Position numbers and translations under genes: made by a program. The notes beneath the pieces were generated by a model. The model made no database searches. It saw only the letters and a list, made by a program, of their open reading frames with translations, and was not told where the DNA came from. Below, piece after piece: positions 11,601-20,903 of a stretch of 56,539 nt of DNA (position 1 is its first letter; every line of letters begins with the position of its first letter). Source of the DNA: an uncultured Prolixibacteraceae bacterium (GTDB taxonomy: Bacteria; Bacteroidota; Bacteroidia; Bacteroidales; Prolixibacteraceae); the NCBI GenBank assembly GCA_903865775.1, contig CAIPKZ010000344.1, forward strand, positions 1-56,539, written 5' to 3'.

Positions 11601-11911
11601 GCTGGGGGCGTGGAAGTTGCGATGTACCTTTGCCCGAAAACTGGGCGAATACCTGGCACCATATTGCCGGTGTCAGCGACGGGAACAGTCTTAAGGTTTT
11701 TATCGATGGTCGTGAATCGGGCAGGCTGAATATTGGTACTCCGGTCAACTTGTCTTCGAAGGCAAAATGGATGATTGGCCGGAATGAGGAATTTCCGGAA
11801 CAACGCTATTTTCATGGTTTTGTGGATCATGTCAAAATCTTCACCGAAGCATTGAATGCCTTGGAAATTAAACAGGAAATGCAAAACGGCCGGCCAGATC
11901 AGACAAACTAA
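8636..11911 (+). CDS. GH92 alpha-mannosidase with C-terminal LamG/ConA-like domain
   Basis: 1091 aa: 'VNPMIGTTNTKMASRWGSEGGTYPGAVAPFGLVQLSPETR', 'FTCVSHLSGYPSGSSG', 'GLPGNDDLGSLSGWYVFSALGFFPTCPGQPNYDLGSPIF' are GH92 signatures; C-terminal LamG-like 'TVMAWIKPSERN...WHHIAGVSDGNSLKVFIDG'. Confidence 0.92.
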   Translation: MKEINMRRKQSRYNLLLIILAFHCLQLFSQEKSVLEFVNPMIGTTNTKMASRWGSEGGTYPGAVAPFGLVQLSPETRITNSKGYNFADSTIFFFTCVSHLSGYPSGSSGMIKVMPLGDESKTEPGEYFRSFNHQNEIADPGYYRVKFSDDGTIVEATASGRTGMFRFTFPPKCKPRIYLGDLGHIEIVSKRTVQGSAFNSILSFNADFILKEDISGGCILTFPAAKSGKNELILKLGVSLVDSKSTQQNVAVEAETLNFDQFRAGNQKKWVDALSVIEIEDTSVTNKTIFYTALYHSMLLPWVISDVNGMYKGADGKIHKTNGKNQYSGFSPWDTFRSLHPLLCLIAPDRQNDMILSMLDHFEQCGELPKGPMTGNHIIAIIVDSYLKGINNFSPSVAYKAMQTSLNSSSKTEDFAAYNELGFVPFSLSESVTKTVEYAYDDWVLAQFAGKVMNDQSEFLRLQKRSFSYRNLFYPEALALLPRNDNHFIPEPSNSGYKEGDKWSYSMFVPHNPKDLINLMGGDLEFTSNLDSALTSQKIMFDNEPVLHVPYLFNYASHPENTQKWVRKIMKTHYTNSADGLPGNDDLGSLSGWYVFSALGFFPTCPGQPNYDLGSPIFKKATIHLQDGKSIVINSENNSDDHVFVSGLKLNGKEYQKSWISHSSILQGGELTFTMDKIPATFQSFGSDYAAPSETTASPDFHLSDFYSNLKQVLPDQSFFVHFKLENKGCKGTKIVRLLVDRNEYGRKNLLVDENSVVNDSLECKLYPIGKRILRIDDRHELEIEVISPPNKQKSTIEVISLESAFIGKKDEALYFSYKLQNKGGIREKINISVMADDTVSEQKSFELNAGEIVQVASKLVFKRAGFHRLTVGSKSKTIKMFSENNGSKVLDISAGSRSGDILTDHSGFLNHGFIRRKGGFWREIETGSDCFIEFENSESLDQLSGKITVMAWIKPSERNSELADIITKGDFIALQEAGNKTLSFFAGGWGRGSCDVPLPENWANTWHHIAGVSDGNSLKVFIDGRESGRLNIGTPVNLSSKAKWMIGRNEEFPEQRYFHGFVDHVKIFTEALNALEIKQEMQNGRPDQTN

Positions 11912-11949
11912 CTTTCGGACAACTTATAAGAACAATTAAAACTAATTCT

Positions 11950-13584
11950 ATGAATTCGAGACGTGAATTTTTCCTGAAAACCGCTATGATCGCAGGCGCA
12001 ACAGCAATGCCCGGTGTGAAAGTTATGGCCAACGATCCGGTTCAGACCTCAGCAACAACTACCGGTAAGCTGCCTTACAAAAACACCTACATCAAAAATG
12101 TGTTTGTCACTGAAAACGATTTCAGGAATGCCAAACCCAATATCATCGCTTCGCCGGGATTCGCCAAAGCCAGAGAAATTTTGCCGGTTCCCTTCTGGAA
12201 AGGGAACGAAATGGCCATCGATATGTACTGGAAAACCTGGGAAATTGCTTTTAAAAACATCAAAGATCCGGCAGCAGAATCCGGGTTTATTACTTCGTAT
12301 ATCGACACGGCTTATAATGGCAACATTTTCATGTGGGATTCGAATTTTATCACGCTTTTTGCACGGTACGGTTCACGGGCATATCCGTTCCAGAAAACGC
12401 TGGATAATTTTTACGCCAAACAGCATGCCGATGGATTTATCTGCCGTGAAATCTGGGGAAATACCGGAGAAGATTGCTTTCACCGGTACGATCCAACCAG
12501 CACCGGACCAAACCTGATTCCGTGGAGCGAGATGGAATATTTTCAACATTTTGGCGAATGGGAAAGGGTGCATAAAATATTTCCGGTTTTGGTGGCCTAT
12601 TACCAGTGGCTTAAACTGAACCGCACCTGGCAGGACGGCTCCTACTGGTCGAGCGGCTGGGGAACCGGAATGGACAACCAACCCAGAGTTCCGAAAAATT
12701 TCAATCCAATATTTTCTCATGGACAAATGACATGGTTAGATACTTGTCTGCAACAGCTTTTCATCGGGAAATTGCTGGTTGACTTTGGCTTTTTTGTTGA
12801 ACGCTGGCAGGAAATCGAAGAAATTGAAGATGAAACAAAATCGCTGAAAAAACTCATCAGGGAGAAACTCTGGAATCCGAAAACCAACTTTTTCTACGAT
12901 AAATTTGCCGATGGCAGCCAGGGAACTTTAATGAGTATTGGCGCCTATTGGGCTTTATGGACCGACATTCTGGACAAAGATGAATTAAAAGCTTTTGTCG
13001 CCCATCTTTCTGATCCGGCTACCTTCTATCGCAAACACCCGGTTCCATCCATTCCGGCCAACCATGAAAAGTATCAGGCTGACGGCAGGTACTGGCAAGG
13101 TGGCGTTTGGGCACCAACAAATTACATGATAATTAAAGGGCTTCAGCGAAACGGATTTTACAAGCAGGCATTTGATCTGGCAATCCGGCATCACGGACAG
13201 GTTTCCGAGGTATTCAAAAAAACAAATACTTTTTGGGAATATTATTCTCCTGAAACAACTGATCCGGGATTACTTGCCCGACCTGATTTTGTGGGTTGGA
13301 CTGGACTTGTGCCTGTTGCCGTTCTTTTTGAATCGATTTTTGGAATTAACCCGAATTTCCTGAAAAAAACAATTGAATGGCATGTCAACCTCACCGACGA
13401 ACATGGAATCGACCGTTATCCGATTGGTCCGGATGGGATGCTTTCGCTGAAATGTGCTGCCCGGAGTTCAGCCAAACAAAGGCCATCGCTGGAGATTAAT
13501 TCAAATGTTGAACTGAAATTGCTGCTTAGCTGGGACGGTGGTTCTGAAACCATCCAATTACAACAAGGAATTAATAAAATCTAA
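11950..13584 (+). CDS. GH63-like (MGH1/trehalase-like alpha-toroid) glycoside hydrolase with Tat-like signal
   Basis: 544 aa: N-terminal '[22 protein letters not shown]'; '[14 protein letters not shown]', '[18 protein letters not shown]', '[19 protein letters not shown]', 'FWEYYSPE' typical of GH63/GH37-like (alpha/alpha)6 enzymes. Confidence 0.72.
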   Translation: MNSRREFFLKTAMIAGATAMPGVKVMANDPVQTSATTTGKLPYKNTYIKNVFVTENDFRNAKPNIIASPGFAKAREILPVPFWKGNEMAIDMYWKTWEIAFKNIKDPAAESGFITSYIDTAYNGNIFMWDSNFITLFARYGSRAYPFQKTLDNFYAKQHADGFICREIWGNTGEDCFHRYDPTSTGPNLIPWSEMEYFQHFGEWERVHKIFPVLVAYYQWLKLNRTWQDGSYWSSGWGTGMDNQPRVPKNFNPIFSHGQMTWLDTCLQQLFIGKLLVDFGFFVERWQEIEEIEDETKSLKKLIREKLWNPKTNFFYDKFADGSQGTLMSIGAYWALWTDILDKDELKAFVAHLSDPATFYRKHPVPSIPANHEKYQADGRYWQGGVWAPTNYMIIKGLQRNGFYKQAFDLAIRHHGQVSEVFKKTNTFWEYYSPETTDPGLLARPDFVGWTGLVPVAVLFESIFGINPNFLKKTIEWHVNLTDEHGIDRYPIGPDGMLSLKCAARSSAKQRPSLEINSNVELKLLLSWDGGSETIQLQQGINKI

Positions 13585-13585
13585 A

Positions 13586-15013
13586 ATGATGAACCGCAGA
13601 AATTTTGCTAAAAAAACCTTGTTAAGTGCCGGAGCTCTGGCACTTGCTCCCCGTATATTTTCAGCTCCGACACTTCAGTTTGAATCAAAACGTCCGATAG
13701 TTTCGAAACGCTTGTTTGTGAGTGAGGCTGTTGAGAATGAAATTAAGCGGATCAAAAAAGACATTGCCGATCCGGAGATTTCGTGGCTATTCGAAAACTG
13801 TTATCCCAATACGCTCGATACAACGGTTCATTTTACAGAAAGTGACGGTGTGCCGGATTCGTTCATCATAACCGGTGACATCAATGCCATGTGGCTGCGC
13901 GATTCAACGGCTCAGGTATGGCCGTATCTGCATCTGGCAAAAAGCGATCAGCATCTGAAGAAACTTTTCGTCGGCCTGATAAACCGGCAAACCCAGTGTA
14001 TTTTGATAGATCCGTATGCCAATGCCTTCAATTTTGGCCCAACCGGAAGCGAGTGGAAAAGCGATTTAACCGATATGAAACCGGAGCTGCACGAACGCAA
14101 ATGGGAAATTGATTCGCTTTGTTATCCCATGCGTTTGAGTTTCCATTACTGGAAAACAACCGGAGACAGTTTGCCTTTTAACCAGCAATGGCTGGCTGCT
14201 GCAAAAACAATTGTGAAAACCTTCAAGGAACAGCAACGCATTGCCGGCAAAGGGCCCTATCATTTTATGCGGCTTACCGAAAAACAAACCGATACGGTTA
14301 TTGGCGACGGTTACGGAAATCCAGTAAAACCAAACGGACTAATTTGCTCAACTTTCCGTCCTTCCGACGACGCTACCACATATTTGTACCTGATTCCATC
14401 CAACTTTTTCGCCATGGTTTCGCTGAGGCAAATGGCCGAACTGGTTACCGCTGTTTTTAACGACCAGGCTTTTGCCGGTGAATGCATTCATTTAGCTGAG
14501 ACCATTGATAAAACCCTGAAACAATTTGCAGTAGCCGATCACCTGAATTACGGGAAAGTAATTGCTTTTGAAGTTGATGGTTTTGGGAATCGTTTGTTCA
14601 TGGATGATTCAAATATTCCCAGTCTGTTGGCTTTGCCATATCTGGGATGTGTGGATTTGAGTGAGGAAGTTTATCAGAATACCCGTCGATTTGTTTTGAG
14701 CAAGGACAATCCATGGTATTTCGAAGGCAAAGTTGCTGCTGGAATTGGTGGTCCGCATGTGGGTGAAAATATGATCTGGCCAATGAGCCTCATCGTTCGC
14801 GCCATGACTTCCGACGATGATCAGGAAATTATTCAATGTTTGCGCTGGCTGAAAAATACACATGCCGGAACCGGTTTTATGCACGAAACATTTCATCAGG
14901 ACAATCCTGAAAAGTACACTCGATCCTGGTTTGCCTGGGCCAATACACTTTTTGGCGAGTTGATTGTGAAAGTTCATCAGGAAAGAAAACACCTTTTAGA
15001 TCAAATTTTGTAA
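13586..15013 (+). CDS. GH125 exo-alpha-1,6-mannosidase
   Basis: '[18 protein letters not shown]', '[17 protein letters not shown]', '[23 protein letters not shown]', '[22 protein letters not shown]'. Start placed at MMNRRNF (13586); the track start at 13538 overlaps the upstream gene. Confidence 0.88.
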   Translation: MMNRRNFAKKTLLSAGALALAPRIFSAPTLQFESKRPIVSKRLFVSEAVENEIKRIKKDIADPEISWLFENCYPNTLDTTVHFTESDGVPDSFIITGDINAMWLRDSTAQVWPYLHLAKSDQHLKKLFVGLINRQTQCILIDPYANAFNFGPTGSEWKSDLTDMKPELHERKWEIDSLCYPMRLSFHYWKTTGDSLPFNQQWLAAAKTIVKTFKEQQRIAGKGPYHFMRLTEKQTDTVIGDGYGNPVKPNGLICSTFRPSDDATTYLYLIPSNFFAMVSLRQMAELVTAVFNDQAFAGECIHLAETIDKTLKQFAVADHLNYGKVIAFEVDGFGNRLFMDDSNIPSLLALPYLGCVDLSEEVYQNTRRFVLSKDNPWYFEGKVAAGIGGPHVGENMIWPMSLIVRAMTSDDDQEIIQCLRWLKNTHAGTGFMHETFHQDNPEKYTRSWFAWANTLFGELIVKVHQERKHLLDQIL

Positions 15014-15047
15014 TCGTTTTCATTCAATCTAAAAATCACGAAAATCG

Positions 15048-15932
15048 TCACTTTCCTGATTTGTCGTCATTCTTAAATGCCGATAAATATTCAGTTGGTG
15101 TCAGGTTCATTACCCGTTTAAACTGGTCGTTGAAGTGGGAAAGGTTATTAAAACCACTTTCCAGGCTTGCCATGGAAATTGACATGTTACCTTCAACCAT
15201 TATTTTGCAGGCATGTCCAATCCTTATCTCATTCAGAAACGACAGGAAAGTTTTGCCCGCATGTTTTTTAAAATATCTGCAAAAAGCTGTAGGTGAAAGA
15301 TTTACACTACTGGCAACATCTTCAAGTTTTATCGTTTTGGTGAAATTATGGATGATATGCTCATGGATTTTATTAAAGCGGTAAAAATCATAAGTATTGA
15401 TGGTCTTGGAATATCCTACACTTGAATGGTATTTGTAGTCTTTCGAATTGGCCATCATATCAAGCAGAATGATTAATTCTGTTATCCGGTTGATTCCCGA
15501 AAGCTCGAAAATTTTAATGATCTGCTCGCTCAGAATTTTTCTGCTTTTACTGAAAAACTGAATACCTCTTTGCGATCTTTCAAGAAATTCTTTGATTGCA
15601 TTCATTTCGGGCAGACTAATGAAATTAGACTCAAAAATGTCTTTTTTAAACTGAATAATAAGCGCTTTAACTCCAGTTTTATCTTTGCCTTCCGAATATT
15701 TCGGGTCACTCTTCCACCAGTGAGGAATGTTTTCTCCAATAATGCTGATTTCACCTTCAGTAAAACGACGAATGCCATCGCCAACATAACTTGTTCCTGA
15801 ACTTTTAACTACAAAGAGAATTTCAATCTCGGGATGAAAATGCCAGGGAACCGAAAAATGAGGTTTTTCTTCATCAAAAAAAATCACCGATTCGGTAGGT
15901 GACGACACAAGTTTCTGAAAGAATGGTTTCAT
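15048..15932 (-). CDS. AraC-family transcriptional regulator with N-terminal cupin-like sensing domain
   Basis: Cupin-like 'FSVPWHFHPEIEILFVVKSSGTSYVGDGI'; C-terminal double HTH 'IKLEDVASSVNLSPTAFCRYFKKHAGKTFLSFLNEIRI...ISMASLESGFNNLSHFNDQFKRVMNLTPTEY'. First ATG at 15932; the track start at 15959 is a TTG. Confidence 0.92.
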   Translation of the reverse strand: MKPFFQKLVSSPTESVIFFDEEKPHFSVPWHFHPEIEILFVVKSSGTSYVGDGIRRFTEGEISIIGENIPHWWKSDPKYSEGKDKTGVKALIIQFKKDIFESNFISLPEMNAIKEFLERSQRGIQFFSKSRKILSEQIIKIFELSGINRITELIILLDMMANSKDYKYHSSVGYSKTINTYDFYRFNKIHEHIIHNFTKTIKLEDVASSVNLSPTAFCRYFKKHAGKTFLSFLNEIRIGHACKIMVEGNMSISMASLESGFNNLSHFNDQFKRVMNLTPTEYLSAFKNDDKSGK

Positions 15933-15935
15933 TAT

Positions 15936-15989
15936 ACTAACGTTATTAGCCGATTTCAATAAATACAGATGACAATTGCTAAAATAGCA
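15936..15989. promoter_or_regulatory. Two-part operator candidate, copy 1: ACTAAC-N3-ATTAGC-N26-TGCTAAAATAGCA
   Basis: Same arrangement and spacing recurs at 18923-18976; in the divergent intergenic region between the AraC gene and the aminotransferase gene. Confidence 0.7.
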
Positions 15990-16069
15990 TTATTGTAAGG
16001 TAATATTGAATTATTTCTCCCTTTTTTTTTATCTACATTTATTTCTGAAATTTGATAAAAAACAGGAGG

Positions 16070-17419
16070 ATGGATTCAAGCAGCTTATTTACTGAGGGGG
16101 ATTTAAATATTTCGGAAGAGCGCCAAAAATGGAATCAGGAAATTCGTGATCCCTTAACGAGCGAAATTCTTCAGGAAGATGCACGCTATTTCCTGCATCA
16201 GTCCATGTCAACTCCTTGTTTGGATGTTTTGGGCAGCTGCAAAGGAAGTGGCATAACTACCATTTCCGGCAAACATTTGTTGGATTTTCATGGAAATAAT
16301 GTGCACCAGCTTGGCTATGGGAATGATTTTATTATTGCCAGGATTGTTGAACAAATGGAACGCCTGTCGTTTTCTCCGCGAAGGTACACCAATCAACCAG
16401 CTGTTGAGCTTGCTAAAAAGCTGGCCACACTTTTACCCGGCGACCTCAATCGCAGTTTGTTTGCTCCCGGCGGAACTTCCGTAATTGGAATAGCATTGAA
16501 ACTTGCGCGGATTGTAACCGGAAAACACAAAATAGTTTCACTTTGGGATTCGTTCCACGGAGCGTCAATGGATGCCATTGCAGCCGGAGGCGAGGCTGTG
16601 TTTAAAAAGTATTTGGGTCCGCTGATGCCGGGTGTTATTAATATTCCTCCACCAACCACCTATCGGGGAATTTTTGGAAATTCGGAGGAAGACCAGATCA
16701 AAGATGCTGATTACCTCGAATATGTCATTGAAAAAGAAGGTGAAATTGGTGCTTTTCTGGCCGAAACCGTTCGCAATACCGATGTTCAAATTCCTTCAAA
16801 AGCATACTGGCAGCGTATCCGCGAAATATGCGACAAACATGGAGTGCTGCTGATCTTGGATGAAATTCCGGTAGCGCTTGGCCGAACCGGCAAAATGTTT
16901 GCCTTCGAGAACTTCGGCATCGAACCAGATATGCTTTGCCTTGGAAAAGGATTGGGAGGTGGAATCATTCCTTTTGCGGCCATGATTACCCGGGATAAAT
17001 TTAACGTGGCACAAGACGTTTCGCTGGGTCATTATACCCATGAGAAAAATCCTTTGGGCAGCGTCGCAGCATTGGCATCCATCAATTACATCGAAACGAA
17101 TCAGCTGCTGGAAAAGGTTCAGAATGACAGTAAATACATGGAAACTGAACTGAATAAGCTGAAAGAGAAATTTCAGTTGATCGGTGATATTCGGGGAATC
17201 GGGCTTCTTTGGGGAATTGAATTGGTAAAAAATCGCCAGTCCAGGGAAAAGGCCAGCGAAGCGGCTGAAAAAATCATGTATGACTGTTTGCGTGAGGGGT
17301 TAAGCTTTAAGGTTTCGCAGGGAAACGTGCTGCAACTTTCGCCGGCACTCACCATCAGCCGCGATGAGTTGATCCAAGCCATTGCAATTTTGTCAAACGC
17401 AATAAATAAAAATTCATGA
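16070..17419 (+). CDS. Class III (fold type I) PLP-dependent aminotransferase-like enzyme of a phosphonate module; candidate AEP aminotransferase or PbfA-like ammonia-lyase
   Basis: 'FAPGGTSVIGIALKLARIVTGKHKIVSLWDSFHGASMDA', 'ILDEIPVALGRTGKMFAFENFGIEPDMLCLGKGLGGGIIP', 'GHYTHEKNPLGSVAALA'; directly upstream of phnX. Confidence 0.75.
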   Translation: MDSSSLFTEGDLNISEERQKWNQEIRDPLTSEILQEDARYFLHQSMSTPCLDVLGSCKGSGITTISGKHLLDFHGNNVHQLGYGNDFIIARIVEQMERLSFSPRRYTNQPAVELAKKLATLLPGDLNRSLFAPGGTSVIGIALKLARIVTGKHKIVSLWDSFHGASMDAIAAGGEAVFKKYLGPLMPGVINIPPPTTYRGIFGNSEEDQIKDADYLEYVIEKEGEIGAFLAETVRNTDVQIPSKAYWQRIREICDKHGVLLILDEIPVALGRTGKMFAFENFGIEPDMLCLGKGLGGGIIPFAAMITRDKFNVAQDVSLGHYTHEKNPLGSVAALASINYIETNQLLEKVQNDSKYMETELNKLKEKFQLIGDIRGIGLLWGIELVKNRQSREKASEAAEKIMYDCLREGLSFKVSQGNVLQLSPALTISRDELIQAIAILSNAINKNS

Positions 17420-17504
17420 AATGTGCATGTTCTGTTAGAACTCAAACATGGATGAATATTCACATGCGAGTCACATTCAACTAAAAAAAATAACTTATAT
17501 TCAG

Positions 17505-18308
17505 ATGAATAAACTTAAAAATATTAAGGCCGTAATTTTTGATTGGGCCGGAACTATCGTCGATTACGGATGTATTGCCCCGGCACAGGTTTTTATCGAA
17601 GTTTTCAGGAAAAGAGGTATTACGGTGACTATTGATGAAGCCCGTGCTCCGATGGGTTTGGCAAAAAAAGATCATGTTCGGGCAATCATTCGTTGCGAAT
17701 CGGTCGAAAAACAGTGGATTTCCAGATTTGGTCAAATTTCTTTTGAAAAGGATGTTGACGAAATATATTCGGAACTGGAGCCTGCCTTATCCATGATTGT
17801 AAAAAACTACAGTGAACCAATTCCCGGAGCAGTTGAGCTGATCAATTTGCTTCGAAATCAGGGAATAAAAGTTGGTTCAACTACCGGATATGTGGCCGGA
17901 ATGATGGACAATATTTTGCCTCATGCAATTGCAAAAGGTTTGGTCATCGATTCAGTTGTAAACTCGTCTGAAGTTCCTGCCGGACGCCCTGCGCCGTGGA
18001 TGATTTACCGCAACTGTGAAAAAATGGACGTTTTCCCCTTAATACAGATCATCAAAATCGGTGATACTGTTGCCGATATTCAGGAAGGAAACAATGCCGG
18101 AGTCTGGACCATCGGTTTAACCAGATCGGGCAATGAAATTGGACTTTCTCTTGAAGAATCTGAAAAGGCTGATCCGGTTTGGTTGTCAGAAAAACTGACT
18201 TTTGCCAGACAAAAATTACTGAATGCCGGAGCCGACTTTGTGGCTGAAGGTGTTTGGGATTGCTGGCCAATCCTTGAAGAAATTGACCGAAGAATTGGAT
18301 CACGCTGA
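17505..18308 (+). CDS. phnX: Phosphonoacetaldehyde hydrolase (phosphonatase)
   Basis: 'KAVIFDWAGTIVDYGCIAPAQVFIEVF', 'PMGLAKKDHVRAI', 'IKVGSTTGYVAGMMD', 'VPAGRPAPWMIYRNCEKMDVFP', 'KIGDTVADIQEGNNAGVWTIGL' are PhnX/HAD signatures. Start placed at MNKLKN (17505). Confidence 0.93.
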   Translation: MNKLKNIKAVIFDWAGTIVDYGCIAPAQVFIEVFRKRGITVTIDEARAPMGLAKKDHVRAIIRCESVEKQWISRFGQISFEKDVDEIYSELEPALSMIVKNYSEPIPGAVELINLLRNQGIKVGSTTGYVAGMMDNILPHAIAKGLVIDSVVNSSEVPAGRPAPWMIYRNCEKMDVFPLIQIIKIGDTVADIQEGNNAGVWTIGLTRSGNEIGLSLEESEKADPVWLSEKLTFARQKLLNAGADFVAEGVWDCWPILEEIDRRIGSR

Positions 18309-18354
18309 TTTTTTATAGTTCCAAAATTGAGTCTACTCCGAAAAGTCAAAAACA

Positions 18355-18384
18355 CCTAAATCCCCTGAAGGGGACTTTGAAGAG
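18355..18384. repeat. REP-like palindrome (CTAAATCCCCTGAAGGGGACTTTGAAG)
   Basis: TCCCCT-GA-AGGGGA dyad between the phnX stop and the truncated phnW; resembles a short palindrome common in Bacteroidota intergenic regions (from memory, not searched). Confidence 0.45.
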
Positions 18385-18404
18385 TTTCTTGATTTTCAAC
18401 GAGT

Positions 18405-18833
18405 AATCAGTTCAGGTTCACACCACCTATTCAGTCCATTCTGGCATTTGGTGCAGCTATTGAAGCATTGAAAGCGGAAGGTGGAATTGAAAGTAGATCT
18501 GCCCGTTACCAGCAAAATTATCATCGATTAATCGAAGGAACCGAAGCCCTCGGCCTGAAAACCTATCTCAACAAAAAGGATCCAGGGTATATCATTACTG
18601 CATTTCTTTTTCCTGAATATCCATATTGTGATTTTACACAATTTTACGAAAAGCTTCACGAACGTGGTCAGGTTATTTATCAGGGAAGGTTATCTGACAC
18701 AGATTGTGTCGGTATAGGCAATATTGGCCAGCTTTATTTGGAAGATATTGAACCTTTACTGGTATCAATCCGTTCTGATACGAACGAAATGAATTTTCCA
18801 TGCTCCGAAATTTCTATCATCCGAAACTTTTAA
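18405..18833 (+). pseudogene. phnW: 5'-truncated 2-aminoethylphosphonate--pyruvate transaminase (C-terminal part only)
   Basis: Open frame FRFTPPIQSILAFGAAIEALKAEGGIESRSARYQQNYHRLIEGTEALGLKTYL...IITAFLFPEYPYCDFTQFYEKLHERGQVIYQGRLSDTDCVGIGNIGQLYLEDIEPLLVSI matches the PhnW C-terminus; the PLP-binding N-terminal portion is absent. Confidence 0.8.
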
Positions 18834-18922
18834 AACCTAGTTTTCCCATTCTTCAAAGCAACTTCATACATAGCTTTTTTGCGGTATTTTGCTGTCAGAG
18901 CTTTAAAAAATAGTTTTAGTTA

Positions 18923-18976
18923 ACTAACAATATTAGCAGAATATATAGGTTTGGTGTCATTTAGGCTAAAATAGCA
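18923..18976. promoter_or_regulatory. Two-part operator candidate, copy 2: ACTAAC-N3-ATTAGC-N26-GGCTAAAATAGCA
   Basis: Same spacing as copy 1 (15936-15989) and almost the same distance to the next start codon (80 vs 82 bp). Confidence 0.7.
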
Positions 18977-19058
18977 TTACATGTGGATAAAAAAGCAAAA
19001 GTGAAGGGAGATAATCCTTCCTATGTTTGCTTCGACTAAATATAATTAAGACTAACTG

Positions 19059-20870
19059 ATGAGAGAATTTGCGAGGATAGATTGGATTGTCTTTCTGGGA
19101 TATGCCGCAATCATTGTATTTACCGGATTGTGGGTGTCCAGAACGAAAAAGGGGGAGCAAAAAACTACTTCAGACTATTTCCTGGCAGGCCGTTCACTTC
19201 CATGGTGGACCATTGGTGCTGCGTTGCTTGCGGCCAATATATCAGCCGAACATTTTATTGCCATGTCAGGCTCAGGCTACGCAGTTGGGTTAGCGATAGC
19301 CGCTTATGAATGGATAGCTGCGATTGTATTGATTTTTGTTGCCAAGTATTTTCTTCCCGTATTTATTAAAAAGGGGATTTATACCATGCCTCAGTTTTTG
19401 GCTCAACGCTACGATAAGCGGGTGAGTACCATCATGGCAGTTTTCTGGGTATTGGTTTATATTTTCGTCAACATGACTGCTGTTCTCTACCTGGGGGCGC
19501 TGGCCATGGAGCGGATTATTGGCGTTCCAATGATTTATGGGATTATTGGATTTGCATTCTTTTCAGCTTTATACTCTTTATGGGGCGGAATGAAAGCCAT
19601 TGCCTGGACCGATGTAATCAATGTTTGTGTGCTGATTTTTGGTGGATTGGTAACCACCTTTCTGGCAGTCAGCGCACTGGGTGTTGACCATGGCTTTATT
19701 TCAGGGTTTGGTGAACTCATTCAAAAAGCTCCGGAAAAATTTCACATGATTATTGAAAAGGGGACAGTTTTTGTCCCGGATGGAATGGGTGGAAAGAAGG
19801 ATGCTTTTACCGATCTCCCCGGATTAGGCGTGGTTCTTGGTTCGATGTGGCTGACCAACATGTCATTCTGGGGCTTTAACCAGTTCATCATTCAACGCGG
19901 ACTGGCAGGAAAAAGCCTGAAGGAAGCTCAATACGGAGTTGTTTTTGCCGGCTACCTGAAATTATTGATTCCTGTTTTAGTTGTATTACCCGGAATTGCA
20001 GCGTTTGCACTGGGAGCTGATTTGGCAAAATCTGACGAAGCTTACCCTTGGCTGCTCAGCAATATTGTGCCTGTCGGCATAAAAGGACTCGCCTTCTCAG
20101 CCATAGCGGCGGCAGCTGTTTCGGCACTTAGCTCCATCGTAAACAGTGTTTCAACGGTTTTTACCATGGATATTTATAAAGCCCACCTGAGCAAAAACAC
20201 CGAAGACCAAAAGCTGGTAGTTGTTGGTCGGATAGCAGCCCTGATTGCACTGATCATTGCAACCTGTGTCGCTCCTCAGTTGAGATCGCTCGACCAGGCG
20301 TATCAATATATTCAGGAATACACTGGCTACATTTATCCGGGCGAGTTCCTGATCTTTTTCTGTGGATTATTCTGGGTACAGTCAAAAGCGAATGCTGCTG
20401 TTTGGGTTGCATTGCTCACCATTCCATTGGGAATCGTTCTCAAGGTTATAAATCCGGAACTCCCTTTCATTTTAAGGATTGGGTATGTTTTCATGATACT
20501 TACCATCGTGATGGTCGGATTAAGTTTACTGGATAAATCGCACAATACCGAGAATAAATTTAGCAATGATTTAGCCAGGCGCCAATCTGTAAAACTTGGA
20601 TGGAGAATCATCGCCGTTGCGGCTTTTATTGGCGTGGTTGCAGCCTTTTTTGTTGTACCAATGCGAAACCTCGCACTTGAAGCAATCTACGTTCTGGTTG
20701 TCGGATTTATCTTAATCGGCGTCATCCTTGTCTTAAATTCAACTAAAAAGACAATGGACGTGAACGGACTTGTCATTGAAAGATCCATGTTTAAAACAAC
20801 AAACACCTTCAACATAGCAGCAATTGGTATTTGCGGGATATTGGGAACCCTGTACTACCTTTTCTGGTAA
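19059..20870 (+). CDS. Sodium:solute symporter (SSS/SGLT-like), probable inositol or sugar transporter
   Basis: 'SDYFLAGRSLPWWTIGAALLAANISAEHFIAMSGSGYAVGLA', 'NQFIIQRGLAGKSLKEAQYGVVFAGYLKLLIP', multiple TM segments; first gene of the inositol operon. Confidence 0.9.
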   Translation: MREFARIDWIVFLGYAAIIVFTGLWVSRTKKGEQKTTSDYFLAGRSLPWWTIGAALLAANISAEHFIAMSGSGYAVGLAIAAYEWIAAIVLIFVAKYFLPVFIKKGIYTMPQFLAQRYDKRVSTIMAVFWVLVYIFVNMTAVLYLGALAMERIIGVPMIYGIIGFAFFSALYSLWGGMKAIAWTDVINVCVLIFGGLVTTFLAVSALGVDHGFISGFGELIQKAPEKFHMIIEKGTVFVPDGMGGKKDAFTDLPGLGVVLGSMWLTNMSFWGFNQFIIQRGLAGKSLKEAQYGVVFAGYLKLLIPVLVVLPGIAAFALGADLAKSDEAYPWLLSNIVPVGIKGLAFSAIAAAAVSALSSIVNSVSTVFTMDIYKAHLSKNTEDQKLVVVGRIAALIALIIATCVAPQLRSLDQAYQYIQEYTGYIYPGEFLIFFCGLFWVQSKANAAVWVALLTIPLGIVLKVINPELPFILRIGYVFMILTIVMVGLSLLDKSHNTENKFSNDLARRQSVKLGWRIIAVAAFIGVVAAFFVVPMRNLALEAIYVLVVGFILIGVILVLNSTKKTMDVNGLVIERSMFKTTNTFNIAAIGICGILGTLYYLFW

Positions 20871-20903
20871 TTATTTTGACAAAAATGCTTCAATAAAAAC
20901 ATA

